NCBI GenBank assembly: GCA_030411725.1
Contig: MU839831.1
Span: 1,116,001-1,180,000, forward strand
DNA from: Echria macrotheca
Lineage: Eukaryota; Ascomycota; Sordariomycetes; Sordariales; Schizotheciaceae
Reading direction: 5' to 3'
Length of the DNA: 64,000 nucleotides
Shown: piece by piece, positions 22,201-32,603 of the stretch
How the letters are laid out: every line of letters begins with the position of its first letter
Position numbering within the stretch: the first letter of the stretch is position 1
Translations under genes and position numbers: made by a program
The notes under the pieces: generated by a model
The model's database searches: none
Told to the model about the DNA's origin: nothing
Seen by the model: only the letters and a program-made list of their open reading frames with translations

Positions 22201-23919
22201 CAAGCCAAGATCCTGATACAACGTGGATCCGATGTGAATTTTGCGACGTACGAGGGCGGAAGCGTTTTGACATCGGCCGTGTTTTCAGGAGAGTGGAACA
22301 CGGTGCACTGTCTTCTTGACAGTGGCGCAAGCATCAACGGCTCTGGCGGTAAATTCGGTAGCGCCTTGCATGCCGCGGCGAGTACAGCGAGTGTCCGATT
22401 CTTGGACGGATGGTACTTTGAGTCGTTATTCCAGCGAGGGGCAGACGTCAACGCCTACTGCCCGGTGCTTGGCTCCCCGCTCCATGTGGCTGTTGGCTCC
22501 AAATCCGAAAATTACGAGGTGGCAAAACTACTCATCGATCACAGAGCAAAGGTTAACGTGCGCGGGGGCAAGTACGAAACCGTCTTACAGGCCGCATGTG
22601 CTTCGGATGGAGGCTCTGCCAAGCTCGCCAGGCTTCTTCTGAGCAATGGCGCTGATATCAACGCCAGAGGTGGCTACTATGAGACTGCGCTTCAAGCAGC
22701 ATGCGCGCACAGAGATGCAACAGAGCTTGTTCAGATGCTCCTGGAGAATGGCGCCGATCCCAACGTCCAGGGCGGGTTCTATGGGAATGCCTTACAGGCT
22801 GCGTGCCACCACAGCGCGTGGGATGTTGTGCAATTGCTCCTCGACCGGGGCTTGGACGTCAACACACCCGGGGGCGAATACGGAAATGCGCTCCAGGCGG
22901 CACTTGCTCGCGAGGGCCCTCAGGTGAGGATGTTCATGGACCTGAAAACACATATAGTAAGGCTTCTTTTGAGCCGCGGGGCCGATGTCAACCAAAAGGG
23001 CGGGAGGTACGGAACCGCATTGCAAGCAGCGGCCTTTTACGCCGATCGTGACGAGGAGGACTTGAAGAAAGAGACACACATGGTACGGTTTCTACTTGGG
23101 CACGGGGCTGAAGTCAACGCCGAAGGTGGGGAATACGGCACCGCCTTACAAGCTGCCTGCGCATCGGGCAAATTCCTTGTTGTACGACTGTTGGTTGAGA
23201 ATGGGGCGGATATTTACCTGCGCGGTGGGCTCTATGGTAGTGCCTGGCACGCTGCGGCGGCTGTCCTTTGGAGGGAGCCCCTTGAAGCATTTGATGCACA
23301 CCATATACTCAACTTACTCCGTCAGCACGGCATCGACGTCGATGACACGCAAGAGGGACAGCATGCTTCGGCATTACAGGCCGCCCTCGAGGTAAAAGTG
23401 GACTTATGGTGGACCACGGGCAAGGAATTGACGTGGCCAAGGACAAACAGGATCGAGTACCTGTTGGCCAAGGGGGCAAATCCAAACATCGGAGCCGGGC
23501 AATATGGGTTCCCATTGCAGTCAGCCTGCGCCAACGATAGCAAGGATAAGCCGGCGGAGTTGTTCCTCGCAAGCTGTTCCGATATCGATGTCAACGCCCA
23601 AGGCGGCCTGTTTGGGACCGCCCTGCAAGCAGCGGCGTACACGACCCTTCCCAGCACCGTCGAGCGTCTTTTAGAAAGGGGCGCCAATGTGAACCTGCGA
23701 GGGGGCAGATATAGGAGTGCGCTGAACGCGGCGGTCGTCAAGGGATACTGGGATAACGTCGAGGTGCTAATGAAGGCAGGGGCGAAACCAGATTGTCAGC
23801 TGATGGAAGAGGTTGATGAGAGTTGGCTGGGACAGGTTTTGGAGTGGGATGGGAGAGGAGCGGTGGAGCGGTACAGGAAATTTTGGGAAGTTGAAAGCAG
23901 CGGGAGTCCGCGAGGGTAG
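19210..23919 (+). CDS. NACHT-ankyrin NOD-like receptor (STAND NTPase)
   Basis: Exons 19210-19734, 19797-21067 and 21144-23919 join in frame to 1,523 aa. The N-terminal 370 residues resemble the fungal NACHT-associated N domain (IRDLWNVAYQKLRDEN). A NACHT NTPase follows, with Walker A GKAGSGKS at about residue 390 and Walker B YIVLDALDEC at about 490. A winged-helix-like linker precedes roughly 15-18 ankyrin repeats (residues 870-1490), many with the GG-x-Y-G-x-ALQAA signature. Such proteins are fungal NLRs: repeats sense a ligand, NACHT oligomerises and the N domain signals. Walker motifs are intact, so it should be active. No repeat expansion with near-identical units is seen. Introns of 62 and 76 bp; the second falls just after ADGM, a common position in these genes. 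Confidence 0.93.
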
Positions 23920-24010
23920 ATCGCTTTTTCTTTGGTAAACCCGCACTTTGGTGTGGGGGAGGAAATCCTGAAAATCTAGCTACTGTTCCTACTGACGATG
24001 TAGTTAGACT

Positions 24011-24048
24011 TAAACGCGGGGTCGACGCGTCGCGGGGCATTGACACGC
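24011..24048 (-). repeat. 38-bp dispersed repeat, copy 1 (inverted relative to copy 2)
   Basis: The reverse complement begins GCGTGTCAATGCCCC and ends GACCCCGCGTTTA. It matches 43861-43898 at 36 of 38 positions, the two differences being transitions. It lies between the NLR and the small ankyrin gene, about 150 bp before the latter's ATG, and contains ACGCGT. No surrounding similarity extends beyond these 38 bases. Confidence 0.75.
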
Positions 24049-24195
24049 TATGTAACCCACGCCAAGGCCAAACGAGACAACGTCCACTCTCCCCACCGAC
24101 GGAACATCGACCCCTGCAAACACCACATCGCCGAACAATGTACGTTTCGCATTCATTTCTCAACTTCCTCTCTCAAGATCCGAATACTTGCCAAC

Positions 24196-24954
24196 ATGGC
24201 TAACCCCCTCACTAGGATCGAACCCAGCCTGCGCCTGCGCCGCGCAATCCGCGCCAACGACGCGCTGCTGGTCCGGCGCATCCTCAAATCCCACCCGCAC
24301 CTGCTGCACAACCCCGACCACTCGCCCACTGGCGACGCCAACTCGAACCTGCACCTCGCCGCCTCGCTCGGCCATACATCTATCGTCCAGCTCCTGCTCG
24401 ACCTCGGTCACGAGACCGAGATCTCGGGCTCCGGCTCGGAAAAGATTACGACGCCCGCGCCCGCACTCAACGACCACCACCAGACGGCGCTGATGCTCGC
24501 GTCGGCGGCCGGCCATACCGAGACGGTACATCTGCTCTGCGAGCGCGATCCGGCGTCGATATTAAGACAGGACAGTCGGGGGCGCGACGCCATTATGGAG
24601 GCTAGTCTGGCCGGCCATGACACGGTTGTGCAGCTGTTGCTGACATTCGCACCGGGCGGTGCCGAGGCGGCGCTGGCCAGGGCGGATGTGGATGGAAATA
24701 CCGCGTTGCATTTTGCGAGCAGTAATGGGAATCTGCTTGTTTTGCGGACGCTGCTTGCTGCAGGGGCGGATGCGGGGCGGAAGAATATTTGGAGCTGGAC
24801 GGCCGAGGCGTATAGTGCGACGGTCCAGGCCGAGGTCTACCTCAAAGGGCTGATTGCTGAGGTCGAGCGGAGGAAACAGGCGTGGAGAGAGGCCGAGGGA
24901 GCAAAGAAGGGTATCGGCGGGGTACGTGTGGTGGAGGATAACGAGGCAGACTGA
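24196..24954 (+). CDS. Small ankyrin-repeat protein
   Basis: A single exon encodes 252 aa from ATG 24196 (MANPLTRIEPS). A 52-residue in-frame upstream extension is possible but has no protein-like character. Residues 10-215 form about five ankyrin repeats, including NLHLAASLGHTSIVQLLLDLG, TALMLASAAGHTETVHLLCE, DAIMEASLAGHDTVVQLLL and TALHFASSNGNLLVLRTLLAAGAD; a charged helix ends the protein. The sequence resembles a well-conserved single-copy ankyrin protein of ascomycetes rather than an NLR fragment. There is no enzymatic domain, so a protein-binding adaptor role is likely. It follows the NLR on the same strand but has its own 276-bp promoter. Confidence 0.88.
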   Translation: MANPLTRIEPSLRLRRAIRANDALLVRRILKSHPHLLHNPDHSPTGDANSNLHLAASLGHTSIVQLLLDLGHETEISGSGSEKITTPAPALNDHHQTALMLASAAGHTETVHLLCERDPASILRQDSRGRDAIMEASLAGHDTVVQLLLTFAPGGAEAALARADVDGNTALHFASSNGNLLVLRTLLAAGADAGRKNIWSWTAEAYSATVQAEVYLKGLIAEVERRKQAWREAEGAKKGIGGVRVVEDNEAD

Positions 24955-25612
24955 GCTCGCGAGGAGCATTTGCATTTTTTGGGATGGAGTTTGGGCTGCG
25001 CATGGCTGCGTCACGAACATACGACTTATGAGATGGCGTTTCGGACAAGGACTACAGTTACGGGTGCCGGTGCGGATGGGGGCAACAAAAGGAAAGGGCA
25101 ACCAGGCGTGGACAGGTCACGGTATCGGCGTTTGACGATGGGACAACGATGGGTTGCGAGACAACCCTTGGGCAGGTGATTGGCTTAGGCGTACTGTATT
25201 TATTAAATGGACTGTGGAACACAGACTCTGCCTCAGGCTGAAGACAGCATTGGTGCTGTACCGCAATGGATATGAGCACTCTATGCTTCGGATCAACATC
25301 CGCACAGCTGGGCCGACACGGAAAGGTGGCAAATCACTTCTTCCAAGGTTCAGATGAACATTCTCCCTGATCAGGATAGCCAGTGATTTGCTCGACCCCT
25401 CATATCATGTGCTCCTTCTATGACCAAACATGTCAACAGCTGGCATTTCAAACCGGTGCCCGGGCTCATATACTGCCATTCCTGGATGTCTATATAAGCT
25501 TTAGCACTGGCCCGTGGTCGAAATTCTGCGTCGACTGCGAAACGTACGAGAAACATTTCCAAGGCACGCCGAACTCCGCAGAAAAGCACAGGGAGCGGCA
25601 CAAGATTTCTTC
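24955..25612. other. Intergenic region between ankyrin and low-complexity genes
   Basis: No supported gene. It includes the TATA box at 25491 for the next gene. Confidence 0.5.
25491..25498 (+). promoter_or_regulatory. TATA box
   Basis: TATATAAG lies 115-122 bp upstream of the ATG at 25613 and supports transcription of the plus-strand gene there. Confidence 0.5.
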
Positions 25613-26383
25613 ATGCAACGCTCAAACTATCATCTCGACATGTCCTCAGACCCGAGCTGGAACTCCGTCCGCGGGCTGGACAATGGTCCAGCGCCTCCCA
25701 ACCAAGTCAACCACCAACAAACCGGCTGGAACCCCTCAGACGGCCAAGACCGCGGCGGCCCAGCGCCCCCTCCCCAAACAATCACCACCACGACGAAAAA
25801 CCGTCTCTTCCGCCTCGGACCGCCGACCGACGACACCACCTCTACCGCAGCAGCCCCCCAGGCATACACGAAAACAACGGCAATCTACACTCCCCAACCC
25901 GTGACCACCAGTCATCATCAACAACAAACCACCACGCATAGCAACCTAGTTCTCCTAGGCGGCAACTGCATCACCATCCCAACGCCGCACCACCCCCAGT
26001 CCCAGCACTCCCAGCAGCACCACCACGCAGAGTATATCATCCCCTCCCCGCCGCCAGCAGCCACGACCCTCAACATAATCCAAACCCCCCCAGGAGAACA
26101 ATGGGAAGTCCTCAACCTGCCCGGCCGCGGTGCGATCCCCTTCGCTGTCGTGCGGGCGCCGGTGTCGCTTACCTTCCGGGAGCTGTTTGGATATCTGGGA
26201 GGGAAGCCGGAGAATTCGAGTGTGGTGGAGCTGACTAGGGGAAGTAGCACTGGGGTGTGGTATGCGGGGGTGCAGGTTAGTGGGTTTGTTGAGGGGGATT
26301 TGGAGAGGCGGTTGGGGGAGGTTGGGTGGGATTCTTGTTTACGGGGCGGGGAGGCGGTTTGGGTGCATTTTGTTAAGGGGTGA
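25613..26383 (+). CDS. Low-complexity protein with a compact C-terminal domain
   Basis: A single frame of 256 aa starts at ATG 25613; ATG 25640 (MSSDPSWNS) is an equally possible start. Residues 15-165 are disordered, rich in Pro, Gln, Thr, His and Asn, with short His/Gln runs. The last 100 residues look folded and conserved-like: GEQWEVLNLPGRGAIPFAVV, then a Gly/Val-rich stretch ending in VWVHFVKG. I do not recognise the domain. Codon use shifts from C-ending in the disordered part to G-rich in the tail. There is no signal peptide or membrane segment. A DNA- or RNA-linked scaffold role would be a guess. Confidence 0.6.
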   Translation: MQRSNYHLDMSSDPSWNSVRGLDNGPAPPNQVNHQQTGWNPSDGQDRGGPAPPPQTITTTTKNRLFRLGPPTDDTTSTAAAPQAYTKTTAIYTPQPVTTSHHQQQTTTHSNLVLLGGNCITIPTPHHPQSQHSQQHHHAEYIIPSPPPAATTLNIIQTPPGEQWEVLNLPGRGAIPFAVVRAPVSLTFRELFGYLGGKPENSSVVELTRGSSTGVWYAGVQVSGFVEGDLERRLGEVGWDSCLRGGEAVWVHFVKG

Positions 26384-26632
26384 GTAAGTAAGATGGGTGC
26401 CTAAGGTGGGATGTGGTTGGGGGCTGGGAGGGTTGAGGTTGGCGGGTTGTGAGAGATTGTTATGAGGGGGGAAGTGTGGCAGATATACCTAGGTACTCCG
26501 GGCGAGCCGGCTTGTCTAGAATGAGGACTCTTGAATCAAGACAGTCCTCTATGTTATGTAAAATGCGAAGCGGAAATGATGCTGTCGGTCCTCCGTACCT
26601 AAGTATACTCGCCATCGACAGAGGTAGCCACA

Positions 26633-28414
26633 CTACTTAAACCAGATATCCAGCCGCGGCGCGATGTGCATGTGCATCAGCATTGATCCTGTCGTAGTAA
26701 GAAATCCGTGAGTCGCCTTGTGCACGTCGACCCAGCGTCCACTATCCAGGCCCATGTCGGAAGGCGTAGTATCCGCCATACATCTTCGAATAACAGCCGT
26801 ACTTTTCAAATCGACGCCTTCCGTGCCCGCCGTGGTATCTTCCATAAAACTTTTGATCTCATTCGGGACACCGCGGCCGTCAAAGAGATTCGTGAGATAG
26901 TACACGCGCCAGCAGGACTCTAGGAAGTTGCCCGCAGTCGATGAGGACGCGACGAATAATATAGTCTCGATCCTATGGCCCAGCCCAATCCGCACGGTAA
27001 AGTCGACGATGGCCGCCCCTCTCAGTCCGTCTGCCGTCTGGTCCGAGAAATACGGATTCCAGTCCGGATCCGACCTTTCCTGCCGACAGAGTTCCAGGAT
27101 GCTTGGGCCGTATCTGATCCGCGAGGAAGGGACGCTAGCCGGCTCCCCGAACTTGAAATCGGACGAATCGAAGTCGAGTGTGAGGAGACAACCCACGCGA
27201 CACTTCATCGCGGACGTGTCCGTTGCCGTATCCCATCTGTGAGGTATGCGTCCGCTCCGGACAGGGAGGAAGATTTCTTTGGGAAACACTGACATTTCCC
27301 CTGCTTTACGGCACAGCGGAATGGGAACGTCCGGATAGTGTTGTCGCGCGAACTGGCTGGTCCCCCGATCTCCAGACAGATAGATGCCGATTGGTGCCTC
27401 GTCCCTGGTCGATTCCACCCCCAGGACTCCAATGTAATTATGTGACGAACAGGAGCGGAGAAGTGGAAGACGAATAGCCAGCCCGGCATTGGTGAGTGTA
27501 TATGGCTGCGGTGTGGTCTCCTGCCTCCGGGGAGTATACCGTGCCGCCCCGAGGAAGGCCTGAGGCCGCGGTGAGAGCAGGCCGACCTGAGACTGGTGGT
27601 CCGGTACACCCCATGACCAGCAGAACAGACTCTGGTCCGCCGAGACGCGAATGATTTCTTCCTGTAGTCGGGCGAACGCATTGGGCCCTTCACCGTAGAT
27701 GAGAGCCATGTGAATGCCAAAGATGCCGAGGGCGCAGTAGGCCATGTCCTCGATACGTGTCGTCTCTCGCCGCGATAGCCACGCCATCCTCTCTGCAACT
27801 GACGCAGCGTGGATAGGTACGTCGTGGTCCCTGTCCCAAGCGTCGTTAGATCTTGTGGACGATTTCTCCTTCCCCCGGGGCGCATCAGAGTGAAGGTATC
27901 GGAGCGAGATTCCGGTTGCGGCGGAGATATGTCGTGCCAGAGAAGAGCGAGTGCCGAGAAAGGACCAGTCGGCTGCGTAGAGATTCACCCGTCTCGGGGC
28001 GAGCAGTTCCTGAAGCGTCCAGCCGCGGCGGAACCACCGACTGCTGCGGATCTCCTGGCCACCCGTGAGCGGCCGGGATGTCTCGATGTCAGCCAGGTAG
28101 GCGTAGCAGATGTCCGCCTGCCGGTACCACTCGAACATGGAGTTGATCGCCTCGGTCAGCTCGGCCGAGCTGGACTTGTCGATGCAGTTGGTGTCGACCC
28201 ACAGATAGTCGTATCCCTCCTCTCTCGCCAGCTCGCATGTCGAAGCGATCTTGAGGTATCCCTCCCGCCTGGAGATGTCAGGCTCGGATCGGACAGCCCA
28301 GTCCTGGTAGCTGACTTCCTCGGTTCCCCACATGTGCGAGAGAATGGCATATTTCGGGAGCTCGAGTCCAAAGAACTGTTTCAGCTCAAAAGTGGTCGTG
28401 TGAATGAGTCGCAT
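26633..28414 (-). CDS. HET-domain (heterokaryon incompatibility) protein
   Basis: A single exon encodes 593 aa. The HET domain spans residues 23-165: YAILSHMWGTEEVSYQDW, the block around YDYLWVDTNCIDKSSSAELT, and FRRGWTLQELLAP. The order and spacing are those of HET-E/HET-D-type and stand-alone HET proteins. The rest (EDMAYCALGIFGIHMALIYGEG, then a beta-rich region) is the common HET-associated C-terminal part; no NACHT, WD40 or ankyrin domain follows. HET domains are TIR-like and trigger cell death on recognising non-self. It is transcribed toward the low-complexity gene and away from the AAA-type gene. No break or missing motif is seen. Confidence 0.93.
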   Translation of the reverse strand: MRLIHTTTFELKQFFGLELPKYAILSHMWGTEEVSYQDWAVRSEPDISRREGYLKIASTCELAREEGYDYLWVDTNCIDKSSSAELTEAINSMFEWYRQADICYAYLADIETSRPLTGGQEIRSSRWFRRGWTLQELLAPRRVNLYAADWSFLGTRSSLARHISAATGISLRYLHSDAPRGKEKSSTRSNDAWDRDHDVPIHAASVAERMAWLSRRETTRIEDMAYCALGIFGIHMALIYGEGPNAFARLQEEIIRVSADQSLFCWSWGVPDHQSQVGLLSPRPQAFLGAARYTPRRQETTPQPYTLTNAGLAIRLPLLRSCSSHNYIGVLGVESTRDEAPIGIYLSGDRGTSQFARQHYPDVPIPLCRKAGEMSVFPKEIFLPVRSGRIPHRWDTATDTSAMKCRVGCLLTLDFDSSDFKFGEPASVPSSRIRYGPSILELCRQERSDPDWNPYFSDQTADGLRGAAIVDFTVRIGLGHRIETILFVASSSTAGNFLESCWRVYYLTNLFDGRGVPNEIKSFMEDTTAGTEGVDLKSTAVIRRCMADTTPSDMGLDSGRWVDVHKATHGFLTTTGSMLMHMHIAPRLDIWFK

Positions 28415-29055
28415 GTCGCTAGGCCTTGAGTTGGCGGTCCTCGTATAAGATTTCTTGAGTAATGTAGCAAAGTTGATAGAGAAGAGAACTCGAGCAAAGA
28501 TTGCAACGAGGGGAATGCGGGGATAGTTATTACCTACCTATGTTGGGCATCGCAAGGCTTTTGGCTCTTCTCGTTGATTGGTCAGACACCACTCGTCACT
28601 GCCGTAGTTTAGTTCGCGACTTCCTCCGACCTCGTCGCTGTCATTTATTGCTGTTGTAAGATTAACAGTTTTCTAAGTCGTAGACCCAGTGATCACAGAG
28701 TGCGTACCCTCCATTCTAGCTCCACCTGACTCATAGGACCTACCTACCTATTTTCGCAAGAATCATTTGATACCTTATTTGATAGTCCTGTTTGAATGAA
28801 GGCAACTGGAAATGGCTTGTACTGCCCGATTTGCCACTATTGTCGTAGCCCACGGCGGCCTTCGGCCATTTGGAAGATTCCACAGTTGCCACTGAAAGTC
28901 TGTAGATGTACGACCGAATAAGATAGATTGTCCAACATTTTTTGTGGAATGTAAGTGCCTGCAAGGCTTCACACCACCAGATCTTTCATCCTGGACCTTC
29001 CTGCCAGCCTTTTCCCCCTTCACCACACACCAGACACGACCATAGCCTGGATAGC
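28415..29055. other. Intergenic region between HET and AAA-type genes
   Basis: No gene seen. It holds the HET promoter and the 3' flank of the AAA-type gene, with TACCTACCTA clusters at about 28,532 and 28,738. Confidence 0.5.
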
Positions 29056-31535
29056 CTATGGATCAGTTTCCATCAACAAGGAATTGAGATGAATGCTCCA
29101 GGTACTTAAATCCCTACATATCCGCGATATGTCGTCGAATGTCAGTAACAGGGACTGGCCCATAGCCAGATCTTGAGCCATACGCGCCAAGTTGCGGATT
29201 TCCGTCCAGGTAAGGACGGCCGTGGATAGTTCCCTGATCTCGTTCTGGACATCGAGACCGTCAAGCATCAGAGGTTTGAGCTGCGTGCGGTATATTTCGG
29301 TCCACAACTCCCGTCTCTGCTCCTCGCCCAAATCAACGACTGACAGGGCGAGGGTAATTTCTTGTAGCAGGTAATCGTGTAAGTCACTCACTTTATCGCT
29401 TAGCGGCGGTATCAGGGCAAGATTTACGAAGTATCATTGATAGGTACCTACCAAAATGAGTCGTGACAATCACAAGTCCGTTGTAGGTCTCGAGCAATTT
29501 CAGGACGGTCTGGTAGATGCTCTCATGCTCCGAACTATGTCGGCTGAGATACTGCTCGCAATCTTCAAAAGACACGACTTGAAAATGTTGAACTCAGAAG
29601 TTAGCATCCGACCGCTCAATTGAAGGAAAAGGGTATCAAGACAAACCGGCTTCCCAAATGTCCGCTCGCTGAAACACCAACTCGATGTAGCGTTTTCTTT
29701 CACCTGAATAGGCCTGGATGTCGCCGGCTGTCACCCGGTAGAGAGGCGCTTCCATCATCTCCGCTATGCTCTCGGCTGCCGTGTTTATGCCCGCAGCCGT
29801 GGGGCCACTGAGAAGAGCGACGCGATAAGTACCTCTTTTAAAGAATCTATCTCCCATTTGACTAGCAGCCCCTACGCTGGGCTTTAAAGGGGCGAGAAGT
29901 TCGAAGAAGTCGAGTTTGGTGTGACCAAGTGCTACTTGAAGATACGTGCGAGCTGACTGTGTATCCCATTCAACGTTGCGTATATACTCAACAGATAGAG
30001 TTCCTAATGAAATACAGCCAGTTAGTGCCCGGTTGGGTATGTGCGTTGTGAAGAAATCTGGGATCGGGTATCGCTAAGCGCAGATATGCAGAGAGATACA
30101 TACTCCACTTCTGCTCTTGAAAGCTGAAGCCCCGCACTGTAGGTGGCATGAGGTTGATCAAGTTGGGAGATTCCTTCTCATGATAGAGATCCAGATACTC
30201 TTCGATGTCTTCCGGAGTATCTGTAATGCTGTTCTCCTCCGTGGCGATCATGTAGCGGCCAGCTGTCGGGCCTCCAGGCTTCTCGTTGTTCGGGGCATAC
30301 TCGACGAGCCGCGGCTGATGAAAGGTCAATAAAGTCTCCCCGCGGCTGAAAATCCTCTTTCGTATCTGAGGATCGGCCCATTTTAGGGGATATGCGGCCA
30401 GTGAATCCAGTTTGATCTTCAGGGGCGTACGGTTATTTGCTCCACGTGGGAAGGAAATCAAAACCTTTTCCGTGTTTTTGCGAAAACGGCCGTCGAAAGA
30501 CCACTTCTTACAATCCAGTCTGATGGGCATAGAGTGAGGAAGCGGACAGGTTTTCGTCTCGATCGTGACGAGGTGTCCCCCTTCTTTCGTGATCAAAACC
30601 TGGCGGGGTCCGAAGAGCTTATGAATGTGCTCTCTGGTCACGAAGCCGCTTCGGAAGAGATTTTCCGCCTCGTCGTACTCGGGGCCAAAACGTTGCTCAA
30701 GATATTCGACCAATAGAGCGACATGCACGCGTTGGATGTTCTCGAGACCTCCCTGAGCCTCGCGCAAAGAGCTGCGGACGTGGTAGAAATACAAGTAAGG
30801 TGCGAGCATGTTGTGCTCGGATTCCCACCGGTCCAATGGTGACCCTTCGAAACCTCGCCGGCGCAGGGCCGTTTCGATCCCTTTCCGTAGGTGGTCCGAG
30901 TGGATTTCCATGTACTCTCGCTCCGGCGTTGCCGGTTCCTCGATGTCATGTTTCAGGAATATTTCCTCGGGTCCATGTACTCCAAAGACGCCAGTTGCAC
31001 CTTGCATCCCCTCGAATGCACGTTGCTGGTAGTCTGTACAACTGTATATGCGGTGAATGACGAAGCCGATGTTGGGGTCTTGAGACCAGTCCGTCTCCTG
31101 AAGAGGTTCCCGGCCGCGTAGCGCAGCTGCCATGGTGTCGTGCTTGAAGAGACGGGGCTCGTCGAGAAAGAGAGCGGTTTCCGGATGGCGAGAGTGGACT
31201 GGAAACATGCCGGAGCACTCAACCCGATGAACAACCACGTAACGTGGGACTTTTTGGTCTGGCTGTGTGGCTGAGTCTGCGTGAGCAGCAGCATTGTCGG
31301 ACCCAGGGTCCATCGAGGAAGCGGTTTCCCCGAGAGATGTCGACATTGTTGTTGAGAGACCACGAGACGGAGGATGACGCGGAGAGTCGCTTTGAAGCTG
31401 CCGACGGTCTGGGTCACAGGATCGGGAGAATGTTGCCTGGTTGCCTGGCAAGCCCAGCTTCTTCGACCGCATCCAATTCCCTCGAGCAGGGCGGGGTTGT
31501 TGCGCACGTGGGCACGATGGTTGCAGACTCAGCAT
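29056..31535 (-). CDS. AAA-type protein with N-terminal DUF7025-like region and degenerate Walker motifs
   Basis: Exons 31535-30104, 30003-29647, 29577-29452 and 29390-29056 join in frame to 749 aa; start ATG 31535 or internal ATG 31346. Residues 150-470 resemble the region found before the AAA domain in many fungal ATPases (YLYFYHVRSSLREAQ; the FSFQEQKW strand). The AAA module follows, but the P-loop reads GPTAAGINT (29780-29806) where GPPGTGKT is expected, so the catalytic Lys is missing. The Walker B position reads VVSFEDCE rather than hhhhDEAD, and the sensor-1 segment is VIVTTHF without the following Ser-Arg. The fold is otherwise traceable to the C-terminal lid (LTWTEIRNLARMAQDLA). A pseudo-ATPase is likely; a decaying gene is possible. 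Confidence 0.8.
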
Positions 31536-32603
31536 GATTGGCCGCTCCCTTTGTCCTTTTATCGTTTCTCGCCATCGGTTGCTGTTGCTTGTGAGAACCC
31601 CCTGAAATCCCAGGGTACACGACGGCTTCCACTTCCAGAGTCATCCTGAAAAATTCATTTGTCGATACCTACATTCCAGAGCTCTCTGCCTTCTTCCCCC
31701 TGATCGTTCCCCATATCATCTAGACGTATTCCTTGATCAAGAAGAGAACAGTCGGGGGTACTTCTTGGTTGCGTCCAATCGGATATACGACCCTCACAGC
31801 CCCGGACGTCGGAGAAGTTACTTCACGCCCAACCCAACTGAATCGTCCTCCTTCAACCTCATCCAAAAGCTCAACCGACTGCGTCTCCTCCAAAATTCAC
31901 ATTGAATCGGTTTCATTGGAAGAGAAATGACATCTTCTCTCGTTTCGCTTGTCTTGGCCAGCGTTGCATCGGCCGGGCCGGTCCGCATCCGCTCAGAGAG
32001 TAAGACCGGCTCCGGAAGGGTGAGAATCGGTCGGGTCGCCCCGCCGCGGCGCCGGAGCACCATTGACATCCCATGGAGTTGTCTGTCCGTCTCACTCATC
32101 TGCTCCTGGCGATGTCTGCATCTTAACTCGCTAACGCCGACCGAGAGCCGCGGCGAATGGCGAACATTCCCGGTCTGGAAGTATCGCATGCCCTACTGGT
32201 CATACCCCACCCCCCCCCCCCCCCTTTTGCGCGAAAGTGGCACCGCAAGATCGGGCGGATGATAGTCATCAAATGGCTTGATGACGAGAAACATCCTTGC
32301 TGCCACATTAGGTCTCCAAGAAAAATCCAAGTGCCGTCAAAGGATCCGCAGAGATACAACTTCGGCTAATAGCTGACGGATCACGACTCCCTGAGATATA
32401 TGAAGATCCTTGCATAATTCCGTAATCCTGCAGGGATTGGGATTCGTGGAGATTGTGTTAGGTCGACCAGCATATAAGATAAGACTGGTTGTAGATAGGT
32501 AGGTAGGTGTCTGAAGGAACAAATGTTTATGTCCTCTATCGATCTCCCTCTGACCTCTACCGTATCTAACCCCAAATATCTTGTACTGTCAGCGAAATTC
32601 AGA
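31536..32603. other. Intergenic region between AAA-type and O-methyltransferase genes
   Basis: No supported gene. It contains a C-homopolymer at about 32,210-32,223, a TAGGTAGGTAGG run near 32,498 and both divergent promoters. Confidence 0.5.

Noticed and set aside
27809..28429. 206-codon plus-strand frame over the HET gene
   Set aside because: Antisense shadow; the HET frame has clear domain motifs.
29640..29860. QRAD string read as a degenerate Walker B
   Set aside because: Joining exons 2 and 3 shows it belongs to the preceding helix; the true Walker B position is the VVSFEDCE segment after the intron.
32205..32225. C-homopolymer as a functional element
   Set aside because: Simple homopolymer in a spacer; length may also be an assembly artefact.
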